A DNA stretch of 21,791 nucleotides from an uncultured Lachnospiraceae bacterium (GTDB lineage Bacteria > Bacillota > Clostridia > Lachnospirales > Lachnospiraceae): assembly GCA_910586725.1 (NCBI GenBank), contig CAJUJL010000015.1:36786-58576 (forward strand). The letters run 5' to 3'. The notes under the pieces are model-generated. The model was not told the origin of the DNA. It ran no database searches and saw nothing but the letters and a program-made list of their open reading frames with translations. The translations under genes were made by a program, and so were the position numbers. Of the stretch, positions 1-7,638 are shown in pieces; positions within the stretch are counted from its first letter, which is position 1, and the number at the start of each line of letters is the position of its first letter.

Positions 1-273
1 GAAATAATTCAGCCGGAACTTATGGAAGTGGCAGAAGAGGCAGTTCCAATAGACGACATTGTTCAAACAGAAGAAAAGTCAGAGCCAGAAAATACAATGG
101 ATACTTCTAAAAGCATGACGCCGGATGATATAGCTGCTTTGCTTAGTGAATTGAATGAAACAGTGAGTGAACCGGAACCTGTAAAGACAATAGAAACGTC
201 CATACCGGATACATCAGATCCCGGACATGTAATGACGCCGGATGAAATTGCGGCGCTGCTGGCGAATTTGTAA
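1..273 (+). CDS. C-terminal part of a protein with duplicated MTPDEIAALL motif (5' truncated)
   Basis: The reading frame is open from the first base of the window to a TAA at 271-273, so this is the 3' end of a longer gene; the ATG at 22 is probably internal. The visible 90 residues are very acidic and low in complexity (E, P, T, S, D), apart from two nearly identical short motifs, SMTPDDIAALLSEL and VMTPDEIAALLANL, about 43 residues apart, the second at the very C-terminus. The motif resembles the conserved N-terminal LSQ(D/E)EID(A/K)LL peptide of flagellar FliM/FliY/FliN, which is a short docking helix in those proteins. Whether this protein belongs to a flagellar or chemotaxis system cannot be told from the fragment. 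A strong terminator follows within 25 nt, so this is the last gene of its transcript. Confidence 0.75.
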   Translation, partial: EIIQPELMEVAEEAVPIDDIVQTEEKSEPENTMDTSKSMTPDDIAALLSELNETVSEPEPVKTIETSIPDTSDPGHVMTPDEIAALLANL

Positions 274-293
274 AAGAGTAATTGCAGATATAT

Positions 294-326
294 AAAAGGA
301 TGTCTGGAGAAAAGACATCCTTTTAT
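294..326 (+). terminator. Intrinsic terminator, probably bidirectional
   Basis: A perfect 12-bp stem (AAAAGGATGTCT at 294-305 with AGACATCCTTTT at 313-324) encloses a 7-nt loop. The A tract before it and T tract after it mean it can end both the plus-strand gene stopping at 273 and the minus-strand AraC gene stopping at 347. Confidence 0.85.
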
Positions 327-346
327 TCATTCTGAAAGAAAAATTT

Positions 347-1291
347 CTATGGTGCGGCATTTATTTCCTTACCGGATGTTTCATCCGGCGTATCATGTAT
401 AATCAATTTGCGGTATTGATTGGGGGGAATTCCAATGGCATTTTTAAATAACTTCGAAAAATGCTGGGAATCTTTCAGACCGATAATTGCGGAAATATTC
501 GTCAGAGTCAGATCTGTATGCAGCATCAAATCAATCGCATGATTGATTCTGTAAAGATTAATATAATTTAAAATCGTTAAGTTCATATGCTGAAAAAATA
601 TTTTGCTCAAATAGCGTGCAGATATATTTAAATGCGCCGCTATTTCCGGAATTAATATTTTCTTTGAAAAATTTTCATGTATATAAGACAGAGCGTATGA
701 AACATATCGGATATGTTCGGGCGTTTGGGCGCCAATATCGGTAATTAATGATAAATCCGGATGCGTCAGCTTTATAATATGCAGCATCAATTCTACCAGA
801 TGAATATTCGACAGAGCAATGGAAAGAATGCCTTCTTCTTCTGTTTCCTCAATAATGCTGGTTACAAGAGAAGAAATTTTTTTATTTGCGGACAGATGAT
901 AGTAATGCTCACATGGCATAGTCAAGGCAGATATTAAATTTAAGTTATAATGTTCATTTTGATTTAAAATCCACTGTGAAAACGGAGCCGGATCAAAGTG
1001 AATATGGCGAAAAGAGCAGGTGTTTGGCGACTCCATATACAAAGAGTGTACGGTATTTTGAAAAATAATAATAAAATCATTTTTTTGAAACGTACATTTT
1101 GTATTGTTGATATTCATGGAACACTGACCCGAATCAATCAAATATATTTCTATGGATTTATGAATGTGTTTTGCAAAATTATAAGGAAACTCTCTCATTT
1201 GTCTGGTTGCGCTGATAATTGTCTGCATACTAAGGGGAATTTCATTTTTTACTATGATTGAATTTTGCGGCAAATGATGTTTTTCCGTCAA
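347..1291 (-). CDS. AraC-family transcriptional regulator
   Basis: The protein is about 314 residues, the usual size for AraC regulators with a sensory cupin. The N-terminal half has a cupin-like pattern (HIHKSIEIYLIDSGQ, then FQKNDFIIIFQNTVHSL), typical of a sugar-binding AraC arm. The C-terminal ~105 residues form the double helix-turn-helix: IPEIAAHLNISARYLSKIFF for the first and LTNISAIIGLKDSQHFSKLF for the second, followed by the family signature G-x-x-P-x-x-Y-R. The frame also opens at GTG 1300 and ATG 1297, but the only good ribosome binding site, GAGGTGAT, covers those codons and is ideally spaced for TTG 1291, which I prefer. The gene is divergent from the foldase/beta-helix operon, so it is the obvious candidate regulator of that operon; the inducer is unknown. 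It is probably autoregulated through the shared intergenic region. Confidence 0.9.
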   Translation of the reverse strand: MTEKHHLPQNSIIVKNEIPLSMQTIISATRQMREFPYNFAKHIHKSIEIYLIDSGQCSMNINNTKCTFQKNDFIIIFQNTVHSLYMESPNTCSFRHIHFDPAPFSQWILNQNEHYNLNLISALTMPCEHYYHLSANKKISSLVTSIIEETEEEGILSIALSNIHLVELMLHIIKLTHPDLSLITDIGAQTPEHIRYVSYALSYIHENFSKKILIPEIAAHLNISARYLSKIFFQHMNLTILNYINLYRINHAIDLMLHTDLTLTNISAIIGLKDSQHFSKLFKNAIGIPPNQYRKLIIHDTPDETSGKEINAAP

Positions 1292-1302
1292 AGTCATCAC
1301 CT

Positions 1303-1320
1303 CGAATTAGTTCCGAATTA
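1303..1320. promoter_or_regulatory. Direct repeat CGAATTA x2, candidate AraC operator
   Basis: CGAATTA occurs at 1303-1309 and 1314-1320, exactly 11 bp apart, which is one helical turn. AraC proteins bind direct half-sites lying on one face of the helix. The repeat overlaps a minus-strand TATAAT (1317-1322) that could be the -10 of the regulator gene, so binding here could autoregulate. Only two short copies are seen, so this is tentative. Confidence 0.35.
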
Positions 1321-1374
1321 TACAAAAAAAGCAATAAAGAGGACGCTTTTAAACAAGTATATAAATCAAAGAAA

Positions 1375-1383
1375 TGATATAAT
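1375..1383 (+). promoter_or_regulatory. Extended -10 promoter of the foldase/beta-helix operon
   Basis: TGATATAAT at 1375-1383 is a perfect extended -10 (TGnTATAAT). No recognisable -35 lies 16-18 bp upstream, which fits a promoter that needs an activator such as the divergent AraC protein. Transcription would start near 1390, giving a leader of about 45 nt. A second A/T-rich TATAAA at 1411-1416 is less convincing. Confidence 0.6.
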
Positions 1384-1435
1384 AAAAATGGAGTAAAGTC
1401 AAATATATTGTATAAAATTAATAGGAGTTGTGCAA

Positions 1436-2488
1436 GTGAAGAGAAAAATTTGTATAATTATAACAATTACGGTACTGATAATTTTTGCAGTTTTTATGTT
1501 TCTTTTTTTCAAAAGTTCATTTTCTCTGTCAATAAATGGAAGCAAAATTGACAAAGACGAGTTCCTCAATGCGGCATCGCTGAAAAAATACGAGGCTGCC
1601 AGTTATTTTTCTGAAAAATCAGGCGTAAATGTGGATTCTAACTTCTGGGAACGGGAAATTGACGGCGAGCTTCCATATCAGAAATTGGCGGATCTGGCAA
1701 TAGAACAAATAAAATATTTTCATGCGGTATATGGCCTGGCAGAAGAAAAAGGGTATATAGAAGATAGCAGTTATCAGGATTTTTTAGAGCGTTTTGAACT
1801 GGAAAATAAGACGAGAAAAGAAAAGATAGAGAAAGGAGAAGTCGTTTACGGTCTGTCTGAATATTCACAGGAACTGTATATGGAATATGAGATGGATACG
1901 ATTCAGAAGAGTTATTGCGGAGATCTTGAAAATGAAGGCATGGAGGTAACAGATGAGGACAGGAAGCAGTATTATGAGAAAAATATAGCTTATTACAAAC
2001 AGGACGACGACAGGATTCTGGATTACGTGAAAATATCCTACTATGACGAAGGAATGGATGAAAGCAAAATAGATGAGCTGCGTAGTACTTTGACGTCCAT
2101 CTATAAGAAAATGGATAAAGACCATTCTCTTGCAAGCCTGGCAAAAGAAGAAGAAAGTATTGCGCCATTTCTGGAGCATGCCGACGTAACAGCAGAAGAA
2201 CTGACGATTTATTCCAGAACGATCAGTGATGTTTTGGAATTTGCATGGGATTTGAAATCAGGGGAGTCTACAGCTGTTTTGGACGAAAACCAATGTCTTT
2301 ATCTGATCGAATGCACGGAAAGAAAAGAAAATGGCAATGTTTCGTTAGATGGAGTAAAAGATAATATCAATAAAACACTGCGTGAAGAACGATATGACGC
2401 AATTATCGAAAAACGTATAGAAGAAACATTGGTGGAAGGCGATATGGAACCCATTTATTCATTTATGAAAAAACATATAAATGATTAA
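1436..2488 (+). CDS. Membrane-anchored SurA/PrsA-like foldase (parvulin-like)
   Basis: The product is about 350 residues. A single hydrophobic segment near residues 5-25 follows two or three basic residues and acts as an uncleaved signal anchor; there is no lipobox cysteine as in true PrsA lipoproteins. Next comes SLSINGSKIDKDEFLNAAS, the 'V-N-G-x-x-I-x-x-x-E-F' start of SurA/PrsA N-terminal chaperone domains, then a long charged helical region. The C-terminal part (L-x-S-G-E-S-T-A-V-L-D-E-N-Q-C-L-Y-L-I-E) resembles the end of a parvulin (PpiC-type) prolyl isomerase domain, though degenerate, so isomerase activity is doubtful. AGGAG at 1423-1427 is 8 nt from GTG 1436 but only 2 nt from the upstream GTG 1430, so 1436 is chosen. 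The first beta-helix gene starts 18 nt downstream. I infer a dedicated extracytoplasmic chaperone for the secreted proteins of this operon. Confidence 0.75.
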   Translation: MKRKICIIITITVLIIFAVFMFLFFKSSFSLSINGSKIDKDEFLNAASLKKYEAASYFSEKSGVNVDSNFWEREIDGELPYQKLADLAIEQIKYFHAVYGLAEEKGYIEDSSYQDFLERFELENKTRKEKIEKGEVVYGLSEYSQELYMEYEMDTIQKSYCGDLENEGMEVTDEDRKQYYEKNIAYYKQDDDRILDYVKISYYDEGMDESKIDELRSTLTSIYKKMDKDHSLASLAKEEESIAPFLEHADVTAEELTIYSRTISDVLEFAWDLKSGESTAVLDENQCLYLIECTERKENGNVSLDGVKDNINKTLREERYDAIIEKRIEETLVEGDMEPIYSFMKKHIND

Positions 2489-2506
2489 ATTCTGAAAGGA
2501 GAAAGA

Positions 2507-4978
2507 ATGAAAAAAAGAGTACTTGCACTATTATGTGCGCTATTAGTGACAGCAACAGGGCAATTTTTCCTGCCTTCATTTGAAACATTTGCTGCTGACG
2601 GAACAACTTATTATATCAGCAGTCAAAATGGCAATAATGCAAAATCAGGAAAATCAGAGTCGGAGGCATGGGAAACGCTTGATAAATTAAAAGGCGTAAA
2701 ACTAAATCCGGGAGATCAGATTCTTTTAGAAAAAGGATCCCAGTTTCAGGGATACATTCATCTGAAGGACGTACATGGCACAGAAAGCGCTCCAATTAAA
2801 ATTGGAAGTTACGGAACTTCGAAAAGGCGTCCGGCAATCCATGCTAACGGACAGGGAATCTGGTATCAGTCTTACGAAGGAAATATGGACAATTCAAAGC
2901 ACAGATCCAAAGGATACGTATCTTCTGCAATTTTACTTTATGATGTGGATTTTGTAGAAATTAGCGGTCTGGAAATCACAAACAAATCAAATGACTTCGA
3001 TTTTTTTGACGGCGCCGTTACCAGCGCGTCAAAAATAGACGACAGAATGGACCGTACCGGCGTTTCCGGCATTGCAAAAGACGGCGGAACAATGGAACAT
3101 ATCTATTTGAATGACTTATATATTCATGATGTAGATGGAAACATAGAAGATAAGCACATGAATAACGGTGGGATTCAGATGAATGTTCTGCCTCCCGCAG
3201 ATGAAGCTGCTACCAAAGTCGCAAGGTATGATGATGTGAAAATCACAAACTGCCATGTAAAAGACGTATCACGCGCGGGTATCTGCGTCGGCTATACGTA
3301 TCAGGGATCAAAATTCAACGGACGCGAAATCACAGATGAAACGGCAAAAACGTATGGGCACACGAATCTGCTTTTTGAGGGAAATTATGTGCAGAATTCA
3401 GGAAACGACGGGATTGTGGCAATGTATGCATATCGTCCCCTGATACAGAGGAACGTCTGTGATGGAGCGGGCGCGGATTTGGACGGAACATATGATATAA
3501 CGTCATGTTATCCGGGAACAAATGACACGATATTTTTACAGCCGTTTTGTGCCGCAATCTGGCCGTGGAAATGCAAGGACGCTGTTTTTCAGTACAATGA
3601 AGTGTTTGACACGGTAGATAATCAGGATGGACAGCCGTGGGATGTGGATTATTCCGACGGGACCATTTATCAGTATAATTACAGCCATAATAACGGCGGC
3701 GGATGCATTATGATTTGTGGCGTGGAAGCTTATCGGGGCGTATTCCGTTACAACATCAGCCAGAATGACCTGAAAGGGTTGATTGCACTGGCAGACAGCA
3801 ATCCAAAAGCGGATATTTATAACAATGTATTTTATATCGGCAAGGACTTAGGAACTACGCTGTTTGTAGGCAAAAGCAATTATAACGGAGCGGCTGCGCT
3901 GAAAAATAATATATTCTATAATGTAAGTACAAATAAAAGCGTCGATGAGATAATTGTTAAAGCAGGCCGTTCTTTTACAAACAATATTTTCTATGGTTAT
4001 GAAGGAATCAGCCTTCCGCAGGGCTCAATTACGGATGATCCGAAATTTGTGTCTCCCGGTAAAGCGCCGGTAAGTTCTTTGCAGGGATCCTTACATGAAA
4101 GAGACGTATTTGACGGATATAAGCTTTCAGCGGATTCGCCGGCGATTAACGCGGGAACGTTAGCGGGCGGCGGCGCAAAATACGATTTCTTTGGCAATCA
4201 GGTAGGCGCGCAGCCGGATATTGGCGTTTATGAATCCGATACGCCCGAGACAGAACTTTTGCTTGGCGGCGATTCAATCACGATTGAAGACGGCAAAGTC
4301 AAAAATCTCCCCAGGGAGATTACGGTCAATGAGCTCAAAGAAAAGCTCATTTATGCATCAGACGTAACGATTGGCTTTTTCAACAATGGAACGGAAATGG
4401 ATGATGAAGATCCTGTAAATTCCAATACGGTAATTAAAATATCCAGAGGTTTGGAGACGGTAGAATATACGGTAGAAGGCGAGAAAAAGGTTACATATCA
4501 GGATTATGCGCAGAACAGTATGACGGTGACGGCAGGTAGTGAAGAAGACGGCACTTCCCAGTGGGCCGTAGCGGAGAAGCCATGGAGCATTACGCCGGCT
4601 GCAAACGTTCTGGATGGAAAGACAGGAACAATCTGGAATACAAGATGGGATGATGCAACGCAGGACGATGTATGGCTTCAGTTGGATTTAAAAAGCGCAA
4701 AACCTGTGGCAAGACTGACTTATATTCCGCGTCAGACAAATACTACCGGAATTATAACAAAATACAAAATAGAAACGAGTTTAGACGGCAAAACATGGAC
4801 AACAGTGAAAACAGGGGACTGGAATGCTGACTCGGCTGCAAAATATGCGGAATTTGAATCTGTAAACGCAAGGTATGTGAAGTTGACAGGCATAGAGTCA
4901 GTACCGGATAAGAATACGCCTATGGGAAGCGCAGCCGAAATCCATATTGGTTATTTAGCAGAGTCAACGGGTAATTGA
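2507..4978 (+). CDS. Secreted beta-helix protein with F5/8C domain (subfamily A, copy 1)
   Basis: The product has 823 residues. A signal peptide (MKKRVLALLCALLV..., likely cut near ETFAA-DG) is followed by TYYISSQNGNNAKSG and LNPGDQILLEKG, the standard opening of extracellular right-handed parallel beta-helix (pectate-lyase-like fold) proteins. The helix runs to about residue 575 with many N-x-x-Y/F rungs and the blocks KHMNNGG (216-222), WPWKCKD (352-358), DGTIYQYNYSHNNGGGC and FRYNISQNDLKG. An ~75-residue module follows (about 582-655), then an F5/8 type C (discoidin/CBM32-like) domain at 661-823 (LDGKTGTIWNTRWDD, WLQLDLKS, ARYVKLTGIES). The region before WPWKCKD is about 8 residues longer than in the other A copy and carries extra cysteines. 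The fold occurs in polysaccharide lyases, glycoside hydrolases and binding proteins; I cannot assign the enzyme class or substrate. RBS AAAGGAGA is well placed. Confidence 0.85.
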   Translation: MKKRVLALLCALLVTATGQFFLPSFETFAADGTTYYISSQNGNNAKSGKSESEAWETLDKLKGVKLNPGDQILLEKGSQFQGYIHLKDVHGTESAPIKIGSYGTSKRRPAIHANGQGIWYQSYEGNMDNSKHRSKGYVSSAILLYDVDFVEISGLEITNKSNDFDFFDGAVTSASKIDDRMDRTGVSGIAKDGGTMEHIYLNDLYIHDVDGNIEDKHMNNGGIQMNVLPPADEAATKVARYDDVKITNCHVKDVSRAGICVGYTYQGSKFNGREITDETAKTYGHTNLLFEGNYVQNSGNDGIVAMYAYRPLIQRNVCDGAGADLDGTYDITSCYPGTNDTIFLQPFCAAIWPWKCKDAVFQYNEVFDTVDNQDGQPWDVDYSDGTIYQYNYSHNNGGGCIMICGVEAYRGVFRYNISQNDLKGLIALADSNPKADIYNNVFYIGKDLGTTLFVGKSNYNGAAALKNNIFYNVSTNKSVDEIIVKAGRSFTNNIFYGYEGISLPQGSITDDPKFVSPGKAPVSSLQGSLHERDVFDGYKLSADSPAINAGTLAGGGAKYDFFGNQVGAQPDIGVYESDTPETELLLGGDSITIEDGKVKNLPREITVNELKEKLIYASDVTIGFFNNGTEMDDEDPVNSNTVIKISRGLETVEYTVEGEKKVTYQDYAQNSMTVTAGSEEDGTSQWAVAEKPWSITPAANVLDGKTGTIWNTRWDDATQDDVWLQLDLKSAKPVARLTYIPRQTNTTGIITKYKIETSLDGKTWTTVKTGDWNADSAAKYAEFESVNARYVKLTGIESVPDKNTPMGSAAEIHIGYLAESTGN

Positions 4979-4995
4979 GGGAGGAGGAACCGGAA

Positions 4996-7605
4996 ATGAA
5001 AAAGAAGATTATTACAGCAATCACGGCATTTGCAGTATTTTGCTCCTCAATTATTGCGGGAACAGGAATGAATGCACAAGAAGCCAAAGCAAGTGAAACA
5101 GGTACCGTTTATTATGTCAGTACGCTTCATGGAAGGAACAGCAACGACGGAAAAAGCGAAAAAACGCCGTTCTACAGCTTACAGAAGATTAACGAGCTGG
5201 AATTAAAGCCCGGTGACAAAGTTCTTTTGGAATGTGGTTCTGTTTTTACAGATGGTTATCTGCATTTATATGAACAAAGCGGAAGCAAAACGGCGCCGAT
5301 TGTAATTGACAAATACGGAGAAGGCAGTCTTCCGGTTATTGATACGAACGGCCAGGGCATATGGTTCCAAAATTACGGAAACAGATTGGATGCCGCATCT
5401 CATAAAAAATACGGCTATGTGTCGTCTTCCATATTATTGTACGATACGGAATATATTGAAATCAACAATCTGGAAATTGTCAATGATGCCGTTGACATTG
5501 AAGCGGTCTATAATGAAGCGCATGTTATGAACCGTACCGGTGTTGCGGCAGTGGCGCAGAATAAAGGGACAATCGACCATATTTATCTGAATGGGTTAAA
5601 TATCCATGATGTATACGGCAATGTTTATGACAAACATATGAATAACGGAGGAATTTATTTTACCGTATTCCTTCCACAGGACGCCGTAGAGGAAAATGGT
5701 GAATTTGTATCAGAAACAGGCATTTCCCGTTTTGACGACGTATTGATTGAAAATTGCAGCGTCCGTAAAACGAATCGATGGGGAATTGCCGTAGGTTATA
5801 CGGCATACTGGAATAAATTTCCGGACAGCAAAAGCGATATATCAGATGAGGACATTAAGACATACGGCTCTACCAATGTAGTTATTCGCAATAATTATGT
5901 AAAAGAAGCCGGCGGAGATGCAATTACGACAATGTACTGCGACAGGCCATTGATTGAGTACAACGTTGCGGACGGTGTTGCGGCGCAGATTAATACGACG
6001 GATTATGTTAATGTAGACGGCCGTGGGGGCCGGGTGGCCGCGGGGATCTGGCCATGGAAGTGCAAAGACGCCATATTCCAGTATAACGAAGCGTTTGATA
6101 CCCAAAACGGCGATACGGGAAATGACGATGCGCAGGCATGGGACGCAGATTCCGGAGACGGGACGGTATATCAGTATAATTACAGCCACAACAACACCGG
6201 AGGATGCGTGATGTTTTGTCTGGGGCGTGCATACCAGAATACGTTCCGCTACAATATCAGCCAGAATGATTTAAAAGGAGCAATGGATATTGCTGGAAAT
6301 CCGGATGCGCATGTGTACAACAATACATTCTATATGAAAGAGGGCGTTCCGTTTATACGCCAGAGAACGAACGGCGGAAATATGGTGGCGGAAAATAACA
6401 TTATTTATTATGCCGGGGATACGCCGATGCAGGATACCTGGACCAAAAAAGGAAAAGTAGGCATTACATACAGTAACAATTTGTATTACAACTATACCGA
6501 TACGCCCGCAAGCGATGCAAATCCTGTTGTTGTAACCAAGGGAGAAACGGTTATGCAGGATCCCGGAAATGCACCGGCCGCTACAAAAGGATTTATCAAT
6601 TATCACGAAAATCCGAATGAAAGAAGCATGTTTGACGGTTATAAGCTGACGAAGAATTCTCCCGCAATCGGAGCCGGGAAGATCATTACCGATAATAACG
6701 GTAAGGCATTGTGTGAAACCGACTTCTTTGGAAACAAAATATCGTCGGAAGAAACGCCGGACATTGGAGCGCATAAATATCAGGAAAATGAAAAAGAACT
6801 GATTCCTCAAAAGCCACGGAAAACGGAAACCGGAAAGATCACGCCAAATTCCGTTACCATCAGCTGGCCCGCTGTTTCAGATCCTGTCGGGATCAAGGGA
6901 TATAAGATCGTGTCAGGCAGCCAGGTTTTGATGAAAATTGAAAATCTTGATGACGTCATGGATCCGGATACAAATATAGTTACCGTTCAGTTAAAAAATC
7001 TGGAACCGGGCAAAACATATCATTTGTCTGTTGTGGCATATGACGTCAACAATATGGAATCCAAACCTGCGAATTTTACATTTACAACTGCGGCAGCTCC
7101 TCCCAAAGAAGATGAAGAAACGAATGAAGATGTAAATAACGTTCAAAAGATTCCTTCCGTAACTTTAGATAAGACGAGTCTGACTTTATATACAAAAAAG
7201 GTGACTTCGGCAGTATTAAAAGCAGAATCGGTTCATATTTCCGGAGTTATCAGCTGGAGTTCTTCCAATCCGAAGGTCGCGACTGTCCTGAATGGAAAAG
7301 TTACGGCAAAAAAAGCGGGAACTACGGTCATTACGGCTGAAATTGGCGGTTATAAAGCAACTTGTAACGTAACGGTGAAAAAGCCGTCTTTGAAGGTAAA
7401 AAAATCTGTAACTCTGAAAAAAGGCAAAAAATATACTTTGAAAACTACGGCTGAACCAAAAAACAAAATTACCTATAAAATAAAGGGTAAAAAAGTGATA
7501 AAAGTAAGTAAAAAAGGAGTGATAAAAGGGTTAAAGAAAGGAAATTGCAAACTTATTGTAAGTTGCAATGGAATAAAAAAGACCGTAAAGGTAAAAGTAA
7601 AATGA
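4996..7605 (+). CDS. Secreted beta-helix protein with Fn3/Ig-like lysine-rich tail (subfamily B, copy 1)
   Basis: The product has 869 residues from ATG 4996, which is preceded by GGAGG at 4983-4987. The frame opens at TTG 4975 inside the stop of the previous gene, but that would bury the signal peptide. The signal peptide (MKKKIITAITAFAVF...) is followed by VYYVSTLHGRNSNDGKSEKT and a beta-helix to about residue 600, with WPWKCKD at 352-358, MYCDRPL where A types have MYAYRPL, and DGTVYQYNYSHNNTGGC. Then come an Fn3-like domain (606-700, VTISWPAV...YHLSVVAYD), a bacterial Ig-like Big_2 domain (720-796, ISWSSSNPKVATV...GKVTAKKAGTTVITA) and a second, very lysine-rich Ig-like module (797-869). 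No LPXTG or SLH motif is present; the basic tail may hold the protein on anionic wall polymers (inference). It lies 17 nt after the A gene and 33 nt before the next. Confidence 0.85.
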   Translation: MKKKIITAITAFAVFCSSIIAGTGMNAQEAKASETGTVYYVSTLHGRNSNDGKSEKTPFYSLQKINELELKPGDKVLLECGSVFTDGYLHLYEQSGSKTAPIVIDKYGEGSLPVIDTNGQGIWFQNYGNRLDAASHKKYGYVSSSILLYDTEYIEINNLEIVNDAVDIEAVYNEAHVMNRTGVAAVAQNKGTIDHIYLNGLNIHDVYGNVYDKHMNNGGIYFTVFLPQDAVEENGEFVSETGISRFDDVLIENCSVRKTNRWGIAVGYTAYWNKFPDSKSDISDEDIKTYGSTNVVIRNNYVKEAGGDAITTMYCDRPLIEYNVADGVAAQINTTDYVNVDGRGGRVAAGIWPWKCKDAIFQYNEAFDTQNGDTGNDDAQAWDADSGDGTVYQYNYSHNNTGGCVMFCLGRAYQNTFRYNISQNDLKGAMDIAGNPDAHVYNNTFYMKEGVPFIRQRTNGGNMVAENNIIYYAGDTPMQDTWTKKGKVGITYSNNLYYNYTDTPASDANPVVVTKGETVMQDPGNAPAATKGFINYHENPNERSMFDGYKLTKNSPAIGAGKIITDNNGKALCETDFFGNKISSEETPDIGAHKYQENEKELIPQKPRKTETGKITPNSVTISWPAVSDPVGIKGYKIVSGSQVLMKIENLDDVMDPDTNIVTVQLKNLEPGKTYHLSVVAYDVNNMESKPANFTFTTAAAPPKEDEETNEDVNNVQKIPSVTLDKTSLTLYTKKVTSAVLKAESVHISGVISWSSSNPKVATVLNGKVTAKKAGTTVITAEIGGYKATCNVTVKKPSLKVKKSVTLKKGKKYTLKTTAEPKNKITYKIKGKKVIKVSKKGVIKGLKKGNCKLIVSCNGIKKTVKVKVK

Positions 7606-7638
7606 TTCATACGGTGTTAATTATGAAAGGAGAATGAA

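Noticed and set aside
998..1261. Plus-strand frame antisense to the AraC gene
   Set aside because: It is fully covered by the clear AraC coding frame, with no family resemblance of its own.
3481..3560. Possible compensating frameshift in the first beta-helix gene before WPWKCKD
   Set aside because: The segment is longer and different from its paralog, but neither other frame gives a better match there; a simple loop insertion explains it.
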